Assembly (NCBI RefSeq): GCF_020037125.1
Contig: NZ_JAIQDG010000029.1
Coordinates: forward strand, 1-64,000
Reading direction: 5' to 3'
Length of the DNA stretch: 64,000 bases
Source of the DNA: Myxococcus sp. RHSTA-1-4
Lineage (GTDB): Bacteria; Myxococcota; Myxococcia; Myxococcales; Myxococcaceae
The notes beneath the pieces are model-generated. The model did not search any database. It was not told the origin of the DNA and saw only the letters and a list, made by a program, of their open reading frames with translations. This document shows, in pieces, positions 16,448-25,309 of this stretch. The translations under genes and the position numbers were made by a program. The first letter of the stretch is position 1. The number at the start of each line of letters is the position of its first letter.

Positions 16448-16583
16448 TGCAGCGTATTGGCGGACTCGCGGACAGCTCCCGCGCTTTCACTCCATGAGAG
16501 CGCGGTGAGTCAGATGCCCGGGAAAGCGCGGGCGAGTCCATCGCCCCGCACCTTCATGGCTCGCGAAGCCGTACGAGCCTCCA

Positions 16584-16889
16584 TCAGCTCTCGGCGGAGG
16601 CTACGGGAGCCGGTTGCTCTTCGCAGACGGCGGACGTGTCGTCGGACTGCTCCGTCTCCTCACTCACGGAGGCCTGCTTCTGGCTGGGGGCGCGGCACAG
16701 GTCGATGCAGACTCCATCTTGCGCGCAGGAGATGACGACGTTGCTGGTGGGGGTGTGGGTGCATAGAACGCTGCAGCTCGTGTTGCAGGTACAGACGTCC
16801 TCACACGGACGGGGAAGCGCGGAGGCCGGCTGTGGGGTGAGGGCGATGAATGCAACGGAGGCCAGCAGCGACTTGAGCATGGGGCGCAT
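16584..16889 (-). CDS. Small secreted cysteine-rich protein
   Basis: A protein of about 101 residues with a signal peptide (MLKSLLASVAFIALTPQPASA). The mature part has eight cysteines within ~40 residues in the pattern CEDVCTCNTSCSVLC...CAQDGVCIDLC, then an acidic, disordered tail containing one more. The ATG at 16889 is preferred because AGGAG lies six bases upstream; an ATG two codons earlier would overlap that site. The cysteine spacing suggests a disulphide-knotted extracellular peptide. No family is recognised. It converges with the beta-helix gene. Confidence 0.7.
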   Translation of the reverse strand: MRPMLKSLLASVAFIALTPQPASALPRPCEDVCTCNTSCSVLCTHTPTSNVVISCAQDGVCIDLCRAPSQKQASVSEETEQSDDTSAVCEEQPAPVASAES

Positions 16890-16972
16890 CTGCATCTCCT
16901 AGCGGTGTGAACTGCCGCGCCAGGGTGGGGGAACTGTGACTCGAAGTAAATACGTGCTCACTCATAGAAGGT

Positions 16973-17255
16973 GTGCACTTCAAGACAGGCCCGCGTTTCG
17001 AAATCAGAGAGAGAGGGATTGCAATCGCCCGCTTCCACGAGCTTCGGCCCTACCGGGCCCGTGCGATGCGGGAGAGCCCCTCGGGGCTGGTGTTCCCGCG
17101 TCCGGATGGCTCGATGCACTTCCCGAACGTGGACCTCGTCGCGCTGCTCCGGTTCGCGATGAACCGGGCTCAGCTTGTCGATGGGGGCCACAAGTGCCGC
17201 CGCTGTGGACACTCCGAGCACGCGGCCTCATCCGAAGTGCGCCGCTGCTGGCTCG
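16973..17255 (+). pseudogene. Tyrosine integrase remnant
   Basis: About 90 codons resemble the central region of myxobacterial phage-type site-specific integrases. Visible blocks are RPYRARAMRESPSGLVFPRPDGSM, quoted in part, LLRFAMNRAQLVDG and a zinc-ribbon-like HKCRRCGHSEHAAS. After about 17255 the frame loses similarity, so the catalytic HxxR and Tyr segments are absent. The remnant marks an old integrated element between the beta-helix region and the PilY1-like gene. Confidence 0.6.
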
Positions 17256-17591
17256 CGCAGGCCGAGGCGAAGAGCAGATGTGCGCTGCGCGCTCGGGGGC
17301 GCATGGCCATGCCCTCTCCATCAAGCCAGGGCCTATCGTCAAGAACGGCCCGTTCTGGAGCATGTCAGGCAGGTGGGTTCCCAGGTCATGGGTGTAAATC
17401 CTGTCGAACTCCTGCCCCCTCCCGGCCCGCATTGAGGCCCCCGAGCCTCACGAGTGCCAGGGGCAGCCGCTATCTTCCCGAAAGTCGGTCCGTACGATAC
17501 GACCGCTACGTACGTGGATGCCGGCTCGTCAGAATCGGCCGCCGGGGCCGTCCGCGTGCGACACACCCACGACTCTCCATGAGGGGGAACC
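17256..17591. other. Intergenic stretch upstream of the PilY1-like gene
   Basis: About 335 bp with no convincing gene. The first part is probably scrambled integrase sequence. The last 130 bp precede the PilY1-like gene and hold its promoter and a strong GAGGGGG ribosome-binding site at 17581-17587. Two CGTACG palindromes lie at 17491-17514. Confidence 0.45.
17491..17514. promoter_or_regulatory. Paired CGTACG palindromes, candidate operator
   Basis: CGTACG occurs at 17491-17496 and again at 17509-17514, 18 bp apart centre to centre and about 78-100 bp upstream of the PilY1-like start. Two six-base palindromes at near-integral helical spacing could bind a dimeric regulator. That is a pattern-based guess. 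Confidence 0.25.
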
Positions 17592-20500
17592 ATGCCCAGA
17601 CGCGCGCTTCGCGCCTCCATCATCCTTGCGTCTTTATTGACATCCACACCCGCGGCCGCGCAGCAGGAGTCGCTCTGTATCGACGCCCTCGGCCAGGACC
17701 GTCAGCCCGACTTCACGCCTGACAGTCTCTACCTGTCCAGCGTGGTCGTCGTGGATGCGTATCCCCCGGCGCTTCGGCTCGACGTCTCGAGCCTCGCCGG
17801 CTTGGACTCGGAGCGCTTCATCCTGCCCGGGGACCAGCAGCTCTCGGTCAGCTTCGTCTCCGAGAGCTCGAGCGCATCCCATGCGCTCGGGTGGTTCTAC
17901 TACGACGAACTGCTCCAGCGGGGCTACGTCCACCCGGGCCTCCCGGGGGACCCCTCGGATGACGTGCTCGCCGATACCAACGGGAACGGCATCGCGGACC
18001 TGCACGAGGACCTCTACAACCTCGCGCCGCCGGGCGGCCCCCAGGCCCGGCCCTACGTCGGTACGACCCGCCGCTGCACCACGACGTTCACCCACAACGG
18101 GTTCGTCTACAGCGAGCCGGCCCTCGCGATCCGCGGCTGCAACCCGTCCTATGTACCGCAGAGCCTCTTCACCGATGCCCGGCCCGGTGGCACGGGGAGC
18201 TACTACGCCGCGTCCACCGGCGTGATTGGCGCCACCACGGTCACGACCAACGACTACAGCGACAACGGCCTCTACCCACGTGTGCCCAACCTGCTGGAGC
18301 CCACCCATGCCGCCAATGGCAACCGGGGGTTCGGGAACCTGCTGTTCCTGCTCGTGGATGACGACTCGGACACCACGACCTACCGAAACCTGGCCCCCGT
18401 CCTGGACCGGGCCACGACCTCGGACGGCATCCCGGACTATCCCACCTCGCAGTACGACGAACGGGGCGTCCTGCGGCCCGCGGGCAATGTCGCGGCCCCC
18501 ATCACCGCCGCGGACCGCACCGTCAAGACGGCCACGTTGCAGGCCGGCCGCGAGGTCGTCTTCTTCCTCATCAGCTACCGCGACTCGGGCAGCTCCGGCG
18601 TGCACCCCTGCCTGCGCTACGACGGGACGGGACGCTGTGAGCTGTACCTGAAGACGCCCGTGTCGGTGTTCTTCTCCAAGAGCTTGCTCAACCTGGACCA
18701 GAACCCCACCGCGAGCGACCCCGTGGTCTCGCTGGACATGGGGCACGACCAGGACACCTGCGGCTCCTGGCCGAACGACTGCGGCTGGCTGGAGCTGCCC
18801 ACCCTCGAGCGGCTCGCCACCCCGCCGTACTCCCTGCCCCTGCCCACCGGCGAGCGCGTGAGCCTGCGCCGTTCTCCCAGCGGCAGGATGCCGCATGCCC
18901 TGCTGGGCAAGCCTTCCACGGACGCCACCCGGTGGGTGCTCGCCTTCGAGGACGAGCACGGCGGTGGCGACCTCGACTTCAACGACGTGGTGTTCCACTT
19001 CCAGCGCGCCCTTTCGGGCACCGTGAGGTCGGAGGTCGTCACTGACATCCCCCCTGAGCTCCAGCAGGATTTCGCCATCACCCGTGTGACGTTCGCCAAG
19101 GACGACCAGCCCTCGTTCGAAGCCATTCCGGGGGCCTGCGGCGGGGGAACGCCTCCGCGCATCGACTACGCCATCGCCGCCGACTGCAAGCTCTGCGATG
19201 GCTGGGACTGCACCTACAACCCGAATCCCACGTGGGTCTCCGTGCCGCTCACCCCGGGCATGGCTCAGGCCGACCTGGACCTGACGCTGAGCAATCCCTA
19301 CGGGGCGTCGCTCTGCTGGAAGGCCTCGCTGACCAGCCCCCACATCGGCTGCCTGCCCACCATCCGCAACGTCAACATCGCCTTCCAGGCCGAGCGGCTG
19401 CCCCTGGCCACCAGCGGCACCTCCGTGGTTCCGCTCGGCAATGCGTTCGTGCAGGCCGTCACCCGGCGGTGGAGCCCCCAGTCGGCGCCTTCCGCCTCGC
19501 TTCGCAAGTACGACGGGCGCCGGGACCTCTCCGCGCGCGGGCACCTGTACCTCCGCACGCTCCATGAGCCGGAGACGCCTGACTTCACCCAGGTCCTGTC
19601 CCACTGGGACGCCGGACAGGTCCTGTCCGCGTGGGCCGAACCACTCAATCGCCGTCTCCTCACGGGCACCGGCCCGGGCGCCTCGCAGACCCTGGCCACG
19701 GACCTGGCGGAAGGCAACAGCTCCAGTGTGGGCTTCAGCACGGCCCAGCTCTGCACGTTCGCGAACGGGCTCGTGTATGACCTGAACCGGGACGGCTTGT
19801 GCGACACGCGGGACCGTGGCTTCCTCCGCGACTGGCTCTACGGGTACGAGTCCCGGACTTCTTCCACGTCCATCCGGCGTGCGTGGACGCTGGGGGCTTT
19901 CCGCCAGTCGACTCCGGCCCTCCTCACCCCGCCCCGGCTCCCCGCCAGCCTCCAGCACGCGAGCCCCGAGGAGCTGGCCGCGTTCCAGGTCTACGCAGGC
20001 TCGCTGCAGAACCGCCCGACGGTTTCGTTCGTGGGCTCCGCCTCTGGCTTCCTCCACGCCTTCTTCGCCGGAAGGTACGTCCTGGGTGACGACGCCTGTA
20101 CCCCGGAGGTCGAGGCCGACGGCTACTTCCTGCCGAGCGCTGGGTGCGGCTCGCCACGGCTCCTCGGGGACGGCATGGAGATGTTCGCCTGGTCGCCGCG
20201 CAAGCTGCTGTCGAAGTTCGCGCCCCAGTACGTGGGGTATGGCGGCCAGGACGCGCTGGTGCCGAGCCTCGATGCACCGCCGGCCATCTCCGAGGTGGAC
20301 CTGGGCGGAACGTCGGCGCCGTGGACCTACAGCAGCACGCCGGGCGTCGGCGCGAAGACGGTGGTCGTCTCCACCTCCGCTCGCGGACCGGGTGTTGCCT
20401 TCGCGCTGGACGTGAGCAACCCGGACGGCCCCAGCTTCCCTCTGCCGCTGTGGGAGTACGCGCTGGCGGATGTGAACGCGTGGTTCTGGCCCACGAACCT

Positions 20501-21428
20501 CCGTCCCGACACGCTCGGCTCGCGGCATCCTCCCGTGGTGACGCGGGTGATGCCGGGCCAGGGCGCTCCACGGTGGGTGACCCTCGTCGCCACGGACTTC
20601 GTGCCGAGCACCGGGACCGCCGGCGCGCTCTACATGCTCGACCTGGCCACCGGCCTTCCCCTGCGGGATGGACCGACGGGGAAGTGGACCGGCGTCATCC
20701 CCTTCGTCAGCGGCCAGGGGCTCGCCGCGGAGCCCGTCCCCGTCGATGTCGACTCCGATGGTTCGACGGACGTGCTCTACGTGCCCACCACCGACGGTGG
20801 CATCTACCGGGTCAACCTCCGGGAATCGCGTCCGGAGCGTGCGCCGGCACGCGCGTTCGGCATGTGCCGCGTGGCCCATGTCCCGGGGGACCTGGCTCCC
20901 ATCCTCACTGGCCAGCGGGTCGACAGGCAGCGGCTCCACTCGCGCATCGCGGCCCGTGTCGAGCGCGATGAGCTGGGCCAGCCCACGGTGCGCCTCTTCG
21001 TCACGACCGGGGACAACCCGGATGTCGCCGACCCGGTGGCCGATGAGCCCGCGGACCAGTACCTGGTGCTCGCCTACGAGGACAGCCAGCCGCTCGCCTC
21101 CGAGGCCGACTGCGGCACCAGCCGGGCCACGCTGAAGTGGTACTTCCCGCTGTATCCGGGCGAGGTCGCCTGGGGTGGCGTGACGCTCGACGGAGACAGC
21201 GTCCTGCTGGCCACCTCCGTGGGGACGTCCACCGCGGCGTGCAGCCTGTCGCCGGACCGGAGCGGCGGCTTCCTCCGGCTCAATCAGGCCATGGGTTTCC
21301 CCATGGAGGAGCGGCAGTTCCTGGGCGGTCACTTCCCGCGCGCGCCCGTGGTCCACGGCGGGCGAATCATCCTCGTCGGCGCGGATGGCACGCCCTGGAT
21401 TCGCGACGCGGGCGGCTGGACGCACTAG
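17592..21428 (+). CDS. PilY1-like pilus tip adhesin with DUF4114 domain
   Basis: A 1278-residue exported protein. The signal peptide ends at ...TPAAAQ (residue 24). A DUF4114 domain is centred on FEDEHGGGDLDFNDVVF (~451-467), the calcium-rich module found in PilY1 N-terminal halves. From ~800 to the end is a PilY1-type beta-propeller, with VGSASGFLHAFFAGRYV at its first blade and VVVSTSARGPGVAFALDVS and YMLDLATG later. DVDSDGSTDVLYV (~1051) is a DxDxDGxxD calcium site of the type that controls PilY1 in pilus retraction; DTNGNGIADLHED (~129) is another candidate. PilY1 genes in myxobacteria normally sit with minor pilin genes (fimU, pilV, pilW, pilX). None is present here, so this is an orphan that would have to use pilins encoded elsewhere. 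Confidence 0.85.
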   Translation: MPRRALRASIILASLLTSTPAAAQQESLCIDALGQDRQPDFTPDSLYLSSVVVVDAYPPALRLDVSSLAGLDSERFILPGDQQLSVSFVSESSSASHALGWFYYDELLQRGYVHPGLPGDPSDDVLADTNGNGIADLHEDLYNLAPPGGPQARPYVGTTRRCTTTFTHNGFVYSEPALAIRGCNPSYVPQSLFTDARPGGTGSYYAASTGVIGATTVTTNDYSDNGLYPRVPNLLEPTHAANGNRGFGNLLFLLVDDDSDTTTYRNLAPVLDRATTSDGIPDYPTSQYDERGVLRPAGNVAAPITAADRTVKTATLQAGREVVFFLISYRDSGSSGVHPCLRYDGTGRCELYLKTPVSVFFSKSLLNLDQNPTASDPVVSLDMGHDQDTCGSWPNDCGWLELPTLERLATPPYSLPLPTGERVSLRRSPSGRMPHALLGKPSTDATRWVLAFEDEHGGGDLDFNDVVFHFQRALSGTVRSEVVTDIPPELQQDFAITRVTFAKDDQPSFEAIPGACGGGTPPRIDYAIAADCKLCDGWDCTYNPNPTWVSVPLTPGMAQADLDLTLSNPYGASLCWKASLTSPHIGCLPTIRNVNIAFQAERLPLATSGTSVVPLGNAFVQAVTRRWSPQSAPSASLRKYDGRRDLSARGHLYLRTLHEPETPDFTQVLSHWDAGQVLSAWAEPLNRRLLTGTGPGASQTLATDLAEGNSSSVGFSTAQLCTFANGLVYDLNRDGLCDTRDRGFLRDWLYGYESRTSSTSIRRAWTLGAFRQSTPALLTPPRLPASLQHASPEELAAFQVYAGSLQNRPTVSFVGSASGFLHAFFAGRYVLGDDACTPEVEADGYFLPSAGCGSPRLLGDGMEMFAWSPRKLLSKFAPQYVGYGGQDALVPSLDAPPAISEVDLGGTSAPWTYSSTPGVGAKTVVVSTSARGPGVAFALDVSNPDGPSFPLPLWEYALADVNAWFWPTNLRPDTLGSRHPPVVTRVMPGQGAPRWVTLVATDFVPSTGTAGALYMLDLATGLPLRDGPTGKWTGVIPFVSGQGLAAEPVPVDVDSDGSTDVLYVPTTDGGIYRVNLRESRPERAPARAFGMCRVAHVPGDLAPILTGQRVDRQRLHSRIAARVERDELGQPTVRLFVTTGDNPDVADPVADEPADQYLVLAYEDSQPLASEADCGTSRATLKWYFPLYPGEVAWGGVTLDGDSVLLATSVGTSTAACSLSPDRSGGFLRLNQAMGFPMEERQFLGGHFPRAPVVHGGRIILVGADGTPWIRDAGGWTH

Positions 21429-21604
21429 GGTTCAACCTGAGCGGGCGCGGTGCTCAGCGTGAGCGCCGCGCCCGCGTGCCGCGCGCCACGGGCAAGCTGG
21501 TGCGTGACGAGACCGGCGGCCCTCAGTAGACGTGCCCATCCTCGGCGGGCGCCGGGCGCGCTAACCTCGCGCGGCCCTCAGCCGTCCCTCGCCGGGAGAC
21601 GCCC

Positions 21605-22636
21605 ATGCCCCCCACATCCATGGCCCGCGCCGTGGCCCTCGCCCTGGACCAGGAAGGCCACGTCCCTCCCGCCTCGCTGGAGACCGCCTGGGAGTCATGT
21701 GATGGCACGCTCGCCTCGTTCCTCACGGTGCTGCAGGAGCTCTGGCGGGTCGAGCAGACCCGGCTCCTGCTGACCGCCGCGCGCGTGGTGGGCCTGCCCC
21801 CCATCACGCTCGAGCCCCTCCCCGAGGTGCCAGGCGCCCAGCGGCTCCCCTACCACGCGCTCCGAAGCGGCAGCTCGCGGCTCGCGCTCTTCCAGCGGCA
21901 GATTCCGGAGGACACGGCCCGGCGCCACCGGCTGGTCCCCTTCCACAGCGCGGACTTCCGGAGCCTGGAACTGGCCGTGGTGGAGCCGCTCTCGCCCGAG
22001 GCACTCGCCGCGGTACAACAGGGCACGCGGCTGGCACTGCGCCAGCACCTGCTGCTGCCGGATCAGCTCGCCCCCGCGCAGGAGTGGGTCTACACGACAC
22101 CCGCCCAGCCGCCCGATTACGCCGCGCCCCTCCCGGTGCGCTCGACGCGCCTCCAGTCCGGGAGCTTTCCTTCCCTGCGCGAAATGGAGGCCCAGGTGCG
22201 GGCGGACGCGGGCTCGGGGCGTACCCCTCTCGGGAACCTCCTGCGGTCGCTGCGGAACGGGGTCGGCCCGGGCTGGCTGGCGGACCATCCAGAGCTCCGC
22301 GACGGCGTCGCCGAGGTCATCCGCGAAGGGCTCGCCGCTCGCGCGTACGTCCTGTTCCGCGAGGGGGACATCCACTACGACGAGGAGGCCAGCGTGGTGC
22401 TCTACGGCTGGCTGGACGAAGCCGGAGCCCTGCAGCTCGCCGTGGCCCGGCATCCGTTCCGTCAGGACCGCCTGCCGCTCTCCGAGGCGGGGCTCTGGCA
22501 GCATGCCTTCGATGAGGTCCTGACAGCGGACGTGTGCACCGGCGAGGTCCCCGTCACCGTCATCTACAACCCGCGGACCCGGCGCCACTTCGTCTTCGAG
22601 GCCCTGCGCCACAAGCAACGCGTCTTCGGGATGTGA
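21605..22636 (+). CDS. Hypothetical protein
   Basis: A 343-residue soluble protein of unknown family, with a GGGAG site seven bases before the ATG. No signal peptide, membrane helix or catalytic motif stands out. The first half is helical (ALALDQEGHVPPASLETAWESC), with mixed alpha/beta later. It ends in VTVIYNPRTRRHFVFEALRHKQRVFGM. It follows the PilY1-like gene on the same strand after 177 bp and could be cotranscribed, but nothing ties the functions together. Confidence 0.65.
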   Translation: MPPTSMARAVALALDQEGHVPPASLETAWESCDGTLASFLTVLQELWRVEQTRLLLTAARVVGLPPITLEPLPEVPGAQRLPYHALRSGSSRLALFQRQIPEDTARRHRLVPFHSADFRSLELAVVEPLSPEALAAVQQGTRLALRQHLLLPDQLAPAQEWVYTTPAQPPDYAAPLPVRSTRLQSGSFPSLREMEAQVRADAGSGRTPLGNLLRSLRNGVGPGWLADHPELRDGVAEVIREGLAARAYVLFREGDIHYDEEASVVLYGWLDEAGALQLAVARHPFRQDRLPLSEAGLWQHAFDEVLTADVCTGEVPVTVIYNPRTRRHFVFEALRHKQRVFGM

Positions 22637-22639
22637 GTT

Positions 22640-22762
22640 GCCCGTCTTCACCCGGCGGCTTCGAGTGGCGTACCTCGGCGCGAAGCTGGGTCCGCCGCCA
22701 CCGCTTCGTGGGCCCACTCCCAATACAGCGCTCGGGTGACGGACTCGGGCACGCTGGTACAC
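22640..22762 (-). pseudogene. Short IS3-type transposase tail remnant
   Basis: On the minus strand, YQRARVRHP (from 22759 inward) matches YQRARRRHP of the IS3 remnant at 12697-13068. A one-base frame change then gives ERCIGSG, in place of ERWRGK. Only about 40 codons of degraded tail remain. The match is short, so I hold it at moderate confidence. Confidence 0.45.
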
Positions 22763-22785
22763 CTGGTGGCGCTGGCCCGAACGGG

Positions 22786-24204
22786 CTACGAAGACCGGTA
22801 CTCCGGCCCTTCCGTCGTGCGGCCCAGGGTGAAGCGCAGGGCGTCTTCCAGGTCACGGTGGAGAAACCTGTAGCCGAGCCGCTCCGCGGCCGTGGGCAGC
22901 ACCCGGGCCCCCGACAGCACCGTCTCCTGGCCCATCTCCCCGAAGAGGGTGCGGATGACGGGAGCGGGCACCGGGAAGAAGGCCGGGCGGCGGAGGACCC
23001 GGCCGAGCGTCCGGGCAAATTCCTCCTGCCTCACCGTGCCCGGCGCCACCGTGTTGATGGGGCCGCGCGCCGCTTCGGTGAAGAGGGAGAAGTGGATGAG
23101 GCCGAGCACGTCCTCCAGCGACACCCAGCTGAACCACTGACGTCCGGAGCCGACGGGCCCGCCTCCACCCGCCTTGAACGCGGGCAGCATCTTCGCCAGC
23201 GCGCCCTCGCGCGCGTCCAGCACCGGGCCGATGCGCAGGCGAACCACGCGGATGCCGGCGGCCTCGGCGGGGGCGGTTGCGGCCTCCCACGCGCGGCACA
23301 CGTCGGCGAGGAAGCCGCCACCAGGGGCGCTCTCCTCGGTGAGGGGCTCGTCTCCGCGGTCACCGTAGATGCCGCTGCCGGCGGCGCACACCAGCACCCT
23401 CGGCTTGCGCTTCATGCGGGCCAGGGCCTCGGCCAGCGTGCGCGTGCCCTCGCTGCGGCTCTTGAGGATGACGTCCTTGTACTCGGGCGACCACCGCTGG
23501 CCCGCCACGTTGGCGCCGGCCAGGTGCACCACCGCGTCCACGCCCTCCAGCGCGTCGGTGTCCACCTGCCCCTTGTCCGGGGCCCAAGAGACCTCGCCCT
23601 TCGCGGAGTCCGCCCTGCCCCGCACCAGGCGCTTCACCTTGTGGCCCCCGGTGGTGAGGAAGGGCGCCAGCGACCTGCCCACCAGCCCCGAGGCCCCCGT
23701 AATCGCCACCGTGAGGGGCCCCTGTGCCGCGAAGGCGGCGTGCCGGCGCAGGTCCTCGCGCGTCACCCGGTGCCGGTACGCGAACATGCGCGCCAGCTTG
23801 CTCCGGGCGATGCCGTTGCCGAAGGCGCTCCCCAGCGGGCCCATGGGCAGGACGTACTCCACCTCGTCCTGGAGGGTGGAGGTGTGGGCATCGGGGCCCG
23901 GCAGCATCCGGTGGGTGTGGACCCACTTCGCGAAGGGGCCGAAGCGCTGGGTGTCCTGGAAGAGGGAGCCCTCCTCGTAGAGGGTGTGCTCGGCCACCAT
24001 GCGCTGGGGGATGGGGCCCAGGGACATGCGGACGACGACCCGGGCACCCGTGCGGATGCCGTCCCCGGTGCGCTCCACGACTTCCACCCGCTCCCAGGGG
24101 GGAGACAGCCGCTCGAATGCCCCCTCCCGGGTGTGCCAGGTGAACAACTCGGCGGCGGAGACTGGCATCTGGCTGCGCGCATCGAAGACGTGCGACTTGC
24201 CCAT
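22786..24204 (-). CDS. TIGR01777-family NAD-dependent epimerase fused to an SRPBCC domain
   Basis: A 472-residue cytoplasmic protein. The ATG at 24204 follows GGGAGGGAAC. Residues ~1-150 form a START/SRPBCC (ligand-binding cavity) domain (MPVSAAELFTWHTREGAFERL). Residues ~165-460 form a short-chain dehydrogenase-like domain with the nucleotide loop TGASGLVG, the family-typical NVAGQRWSPEYK and SRSEGT, and AGSGIYGDRG and a terminal GYRFLHRDLEDALR. This fusion is known in actinobacteria and myxobacteria. The substrate is unknown; relatives of YfcH/SulA type are involved in cell division or lipid-like substrates. It is divergent from sua5 with only 31 bp between starts, so the two share a promoter region. 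Confidence 0.88.
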   Translation of the reverse strand: MGKSHVFDARSQMPVSAAELFTWHTREGAFERLSPPWERVEVVERTGDGIRTGARVVVRMSLGPIPQRMVAEHTLYEEGSLFQDTQRFGPFAKWVHTHRMLPGPDAHTSTLQDEVEYVLPMGPLGSAFGNGIARSKLARMFAYRHRVTREDLRRHAAFAAQGPLTVAITGASGLVGRSLAPFLTTGGHKVKRLVRGRADSAKGEVSWAPDKGQVDTDALEGVDAVVHLAGANVAGQRWSPEYKDVILKSRSEGTRTLAEALARMKRKPRVLVCAAGSGIYGDRGDEPLTEESAPGGGFLADVCRAWEAATAPAEAAGIRVVRLRIGPVLDAREGALAKMLPAFKAGGGGPVGSGRQWFSWVSLEDVLGLIHFSLFTEAARGPINTVAPGTVRQEEFARTLGRVLRRPAFFPVPAPVIRTLFGEMGQETVLSGARVLPTAAERLGYRFLHRDLEDALRFTLGRTTEGPEYRSS

Positions 24205-24235
24205 GTTCCCTCCCGGGGCGACAGTGCGGCCGCGC

Positions 24236-25198
24236 ATGATTAATCCGGACCTCATCGAGCGCGCAGTGGATTTGCTGCGGCGCGGCGGAGTTGTCGCCCT
24301 GCCCACGGAGACCGTGTATGGCCTCGCGGCCAACGCGGAGGACGAGCTGGCCGTGCGCCGCGTCTTCGCCATCAAGGGCCGGCCCGCCACTCACCCGCTC
24401 ATCGTCCACATCCCCGGTGTGGAGCACCTGGCCTCCTGGGCGCGAGAGGTGCCGGAGGCGGCGCACCGGCTCGCCAACGCCTTCTGGCCAGGGCCGTTGA
24501 CGCTGGTGCTGCCGCGCACGCCGCGCGCGACGGATGCCGTCACGGGTGGGCAGGACACGGTGGCCCTGCGCGTGCCGAACCATCCCCTGGCGCTCGCGGT
24601 GCTCCAGAAGCTCGGAGGCGGGCTGGCCGCGCCGAGCGCCAACCGCTTCGGCCGGGTGAGCCCCACCACGGCGGAGCACGTGGCGAGAGACCTGGGCGAT
24701 GACGTGGACCTCGTGCTGGATGGCGGTCCGTGCACGGTGGGCGTGGAGTCGACCATCGTGGACCTGAGCTCGGAGGAGCCCGCGATTCTGCGTCCTGGCG
24801 GGCTCGCGACCGAGGAGGTGGAGCGCGTGCTGGGGCGGCCGGTGCCGGTGCGGACCGCGTCCAAGGTGCGCGTGTCGGGCTCGCTGGCGTCGCACTACGC
24901 GCCGCGCGCGGGCGTGGTGCTGACGGAGCCTCGCGAGGCGCTCGCGCGTGTGAAGGAGTTACGCGGTCAGGGCCTGCGCGTGGGAGTGCTCGGGCCCGAG
25001 AGCCTCGGGCTGCCACCAGACGTGCCGCGCTTCGACGTGCCGGAGGACCCGGCCGGGGCCGCGCGCGTGCTGTACGCGCGGCTGCGCGAGGCGGATGAGC
25101 AGGGCCATGACGTGCTGGTCGCGTGCCTGCCAGCGGCGAGCGGTCTGGGCATCGCGGTGAGAGACAGACTGGCCCGAGCGGCCGCGCCGCGTGAGTGA
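24236..25198 (+). CDS. L-threonylcarbamoyladenylate synthase (Sua5/YrdC/YwlC)
   Basis: A 320-residue enzyme that condenses L-threonine, bicarbonate and ATP to threonylcarbamoyl-AMP, the first step of t6A37 formation on ANN-decoding tRNAs. The YrdC domain fills residues ~1-200: GGVVALPTETVYGLAANA, KGRPATHPLIVH, FWPGPLTLVL, AAPSANRFGRVSPTTAEHV and the ESTIVDL block. SLASHYAPRAGV then leads to a Sua5 C-terminal domain (~235-320), so this is the longer Sua5 form rather than the short YrdC form. The ATG at 24236 is the only start that begins at the domain edge. Its upstream region is shared with the divergent TIGR01777 gene. Confidence 0.93.
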   Translation: MINPDLIERAVDLLRRGGVVALPTETVYGLAANAEDELAVRRVFAIKGRPATHPLIVHIPGVEHLASWAREVPEAAHRLANAFWPGPLTLVLPRTPRATDAVTGGQDTVALRVPNHPLALAVLQKLGGGLAAPSANRFGRVSPTTAEHVARDLGDDVDLVLDGGPCTVGVESTIVDLSSEEPAILRPGGLATEEVERVLGRPVPVRTASKVRVSGSLASHYAPRAGVVLTEPREALARVKELRGQGLRVGVLGPESLGLPPDVPRFDVPEDPAGAARVLYARLREADEQGHDVLVACLPAASGLGIAVRDRLARAAAPRE

Positions 25199-25234
25199 GA
25201 AGGTCCACCAAGGGACCGGGTGCTTCACGCTCGA

Positions 25235-25255
25235 TGCCCGTCCCGCGACCGGGCA
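25235..25255. terminator. Weak hairpin between convergent genes
   Basis: TGCCCG at 25235-25240 pairs with CGGGCA at 25250-25255 across a nine-base loop. It lies between the ends of sua5 and the M24 peptidase gene. There is no T tract, so termination is only suggested by position. Confidence 0.3.
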
Positions 25256-25309
25256 GGCCAGACGATTCATGCGCGGCGCCTGCCCCGAGGCGCGGCACCG
25301 CCGGCACGG

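Noticed and set aside
17634-21425. A 1263-codon frame opposite the PilY1-like gene.
   Set aside because: No motif or signal is seen and its composition (Arg, Gly, His-rich) is that of an antisense shadow.
25235-25255. A strong intrinsic terminator between sua5 and the M24 gene.
   Set aside because: Only six base pairs and no T tract, so it is recorded as a weak hairpin only.
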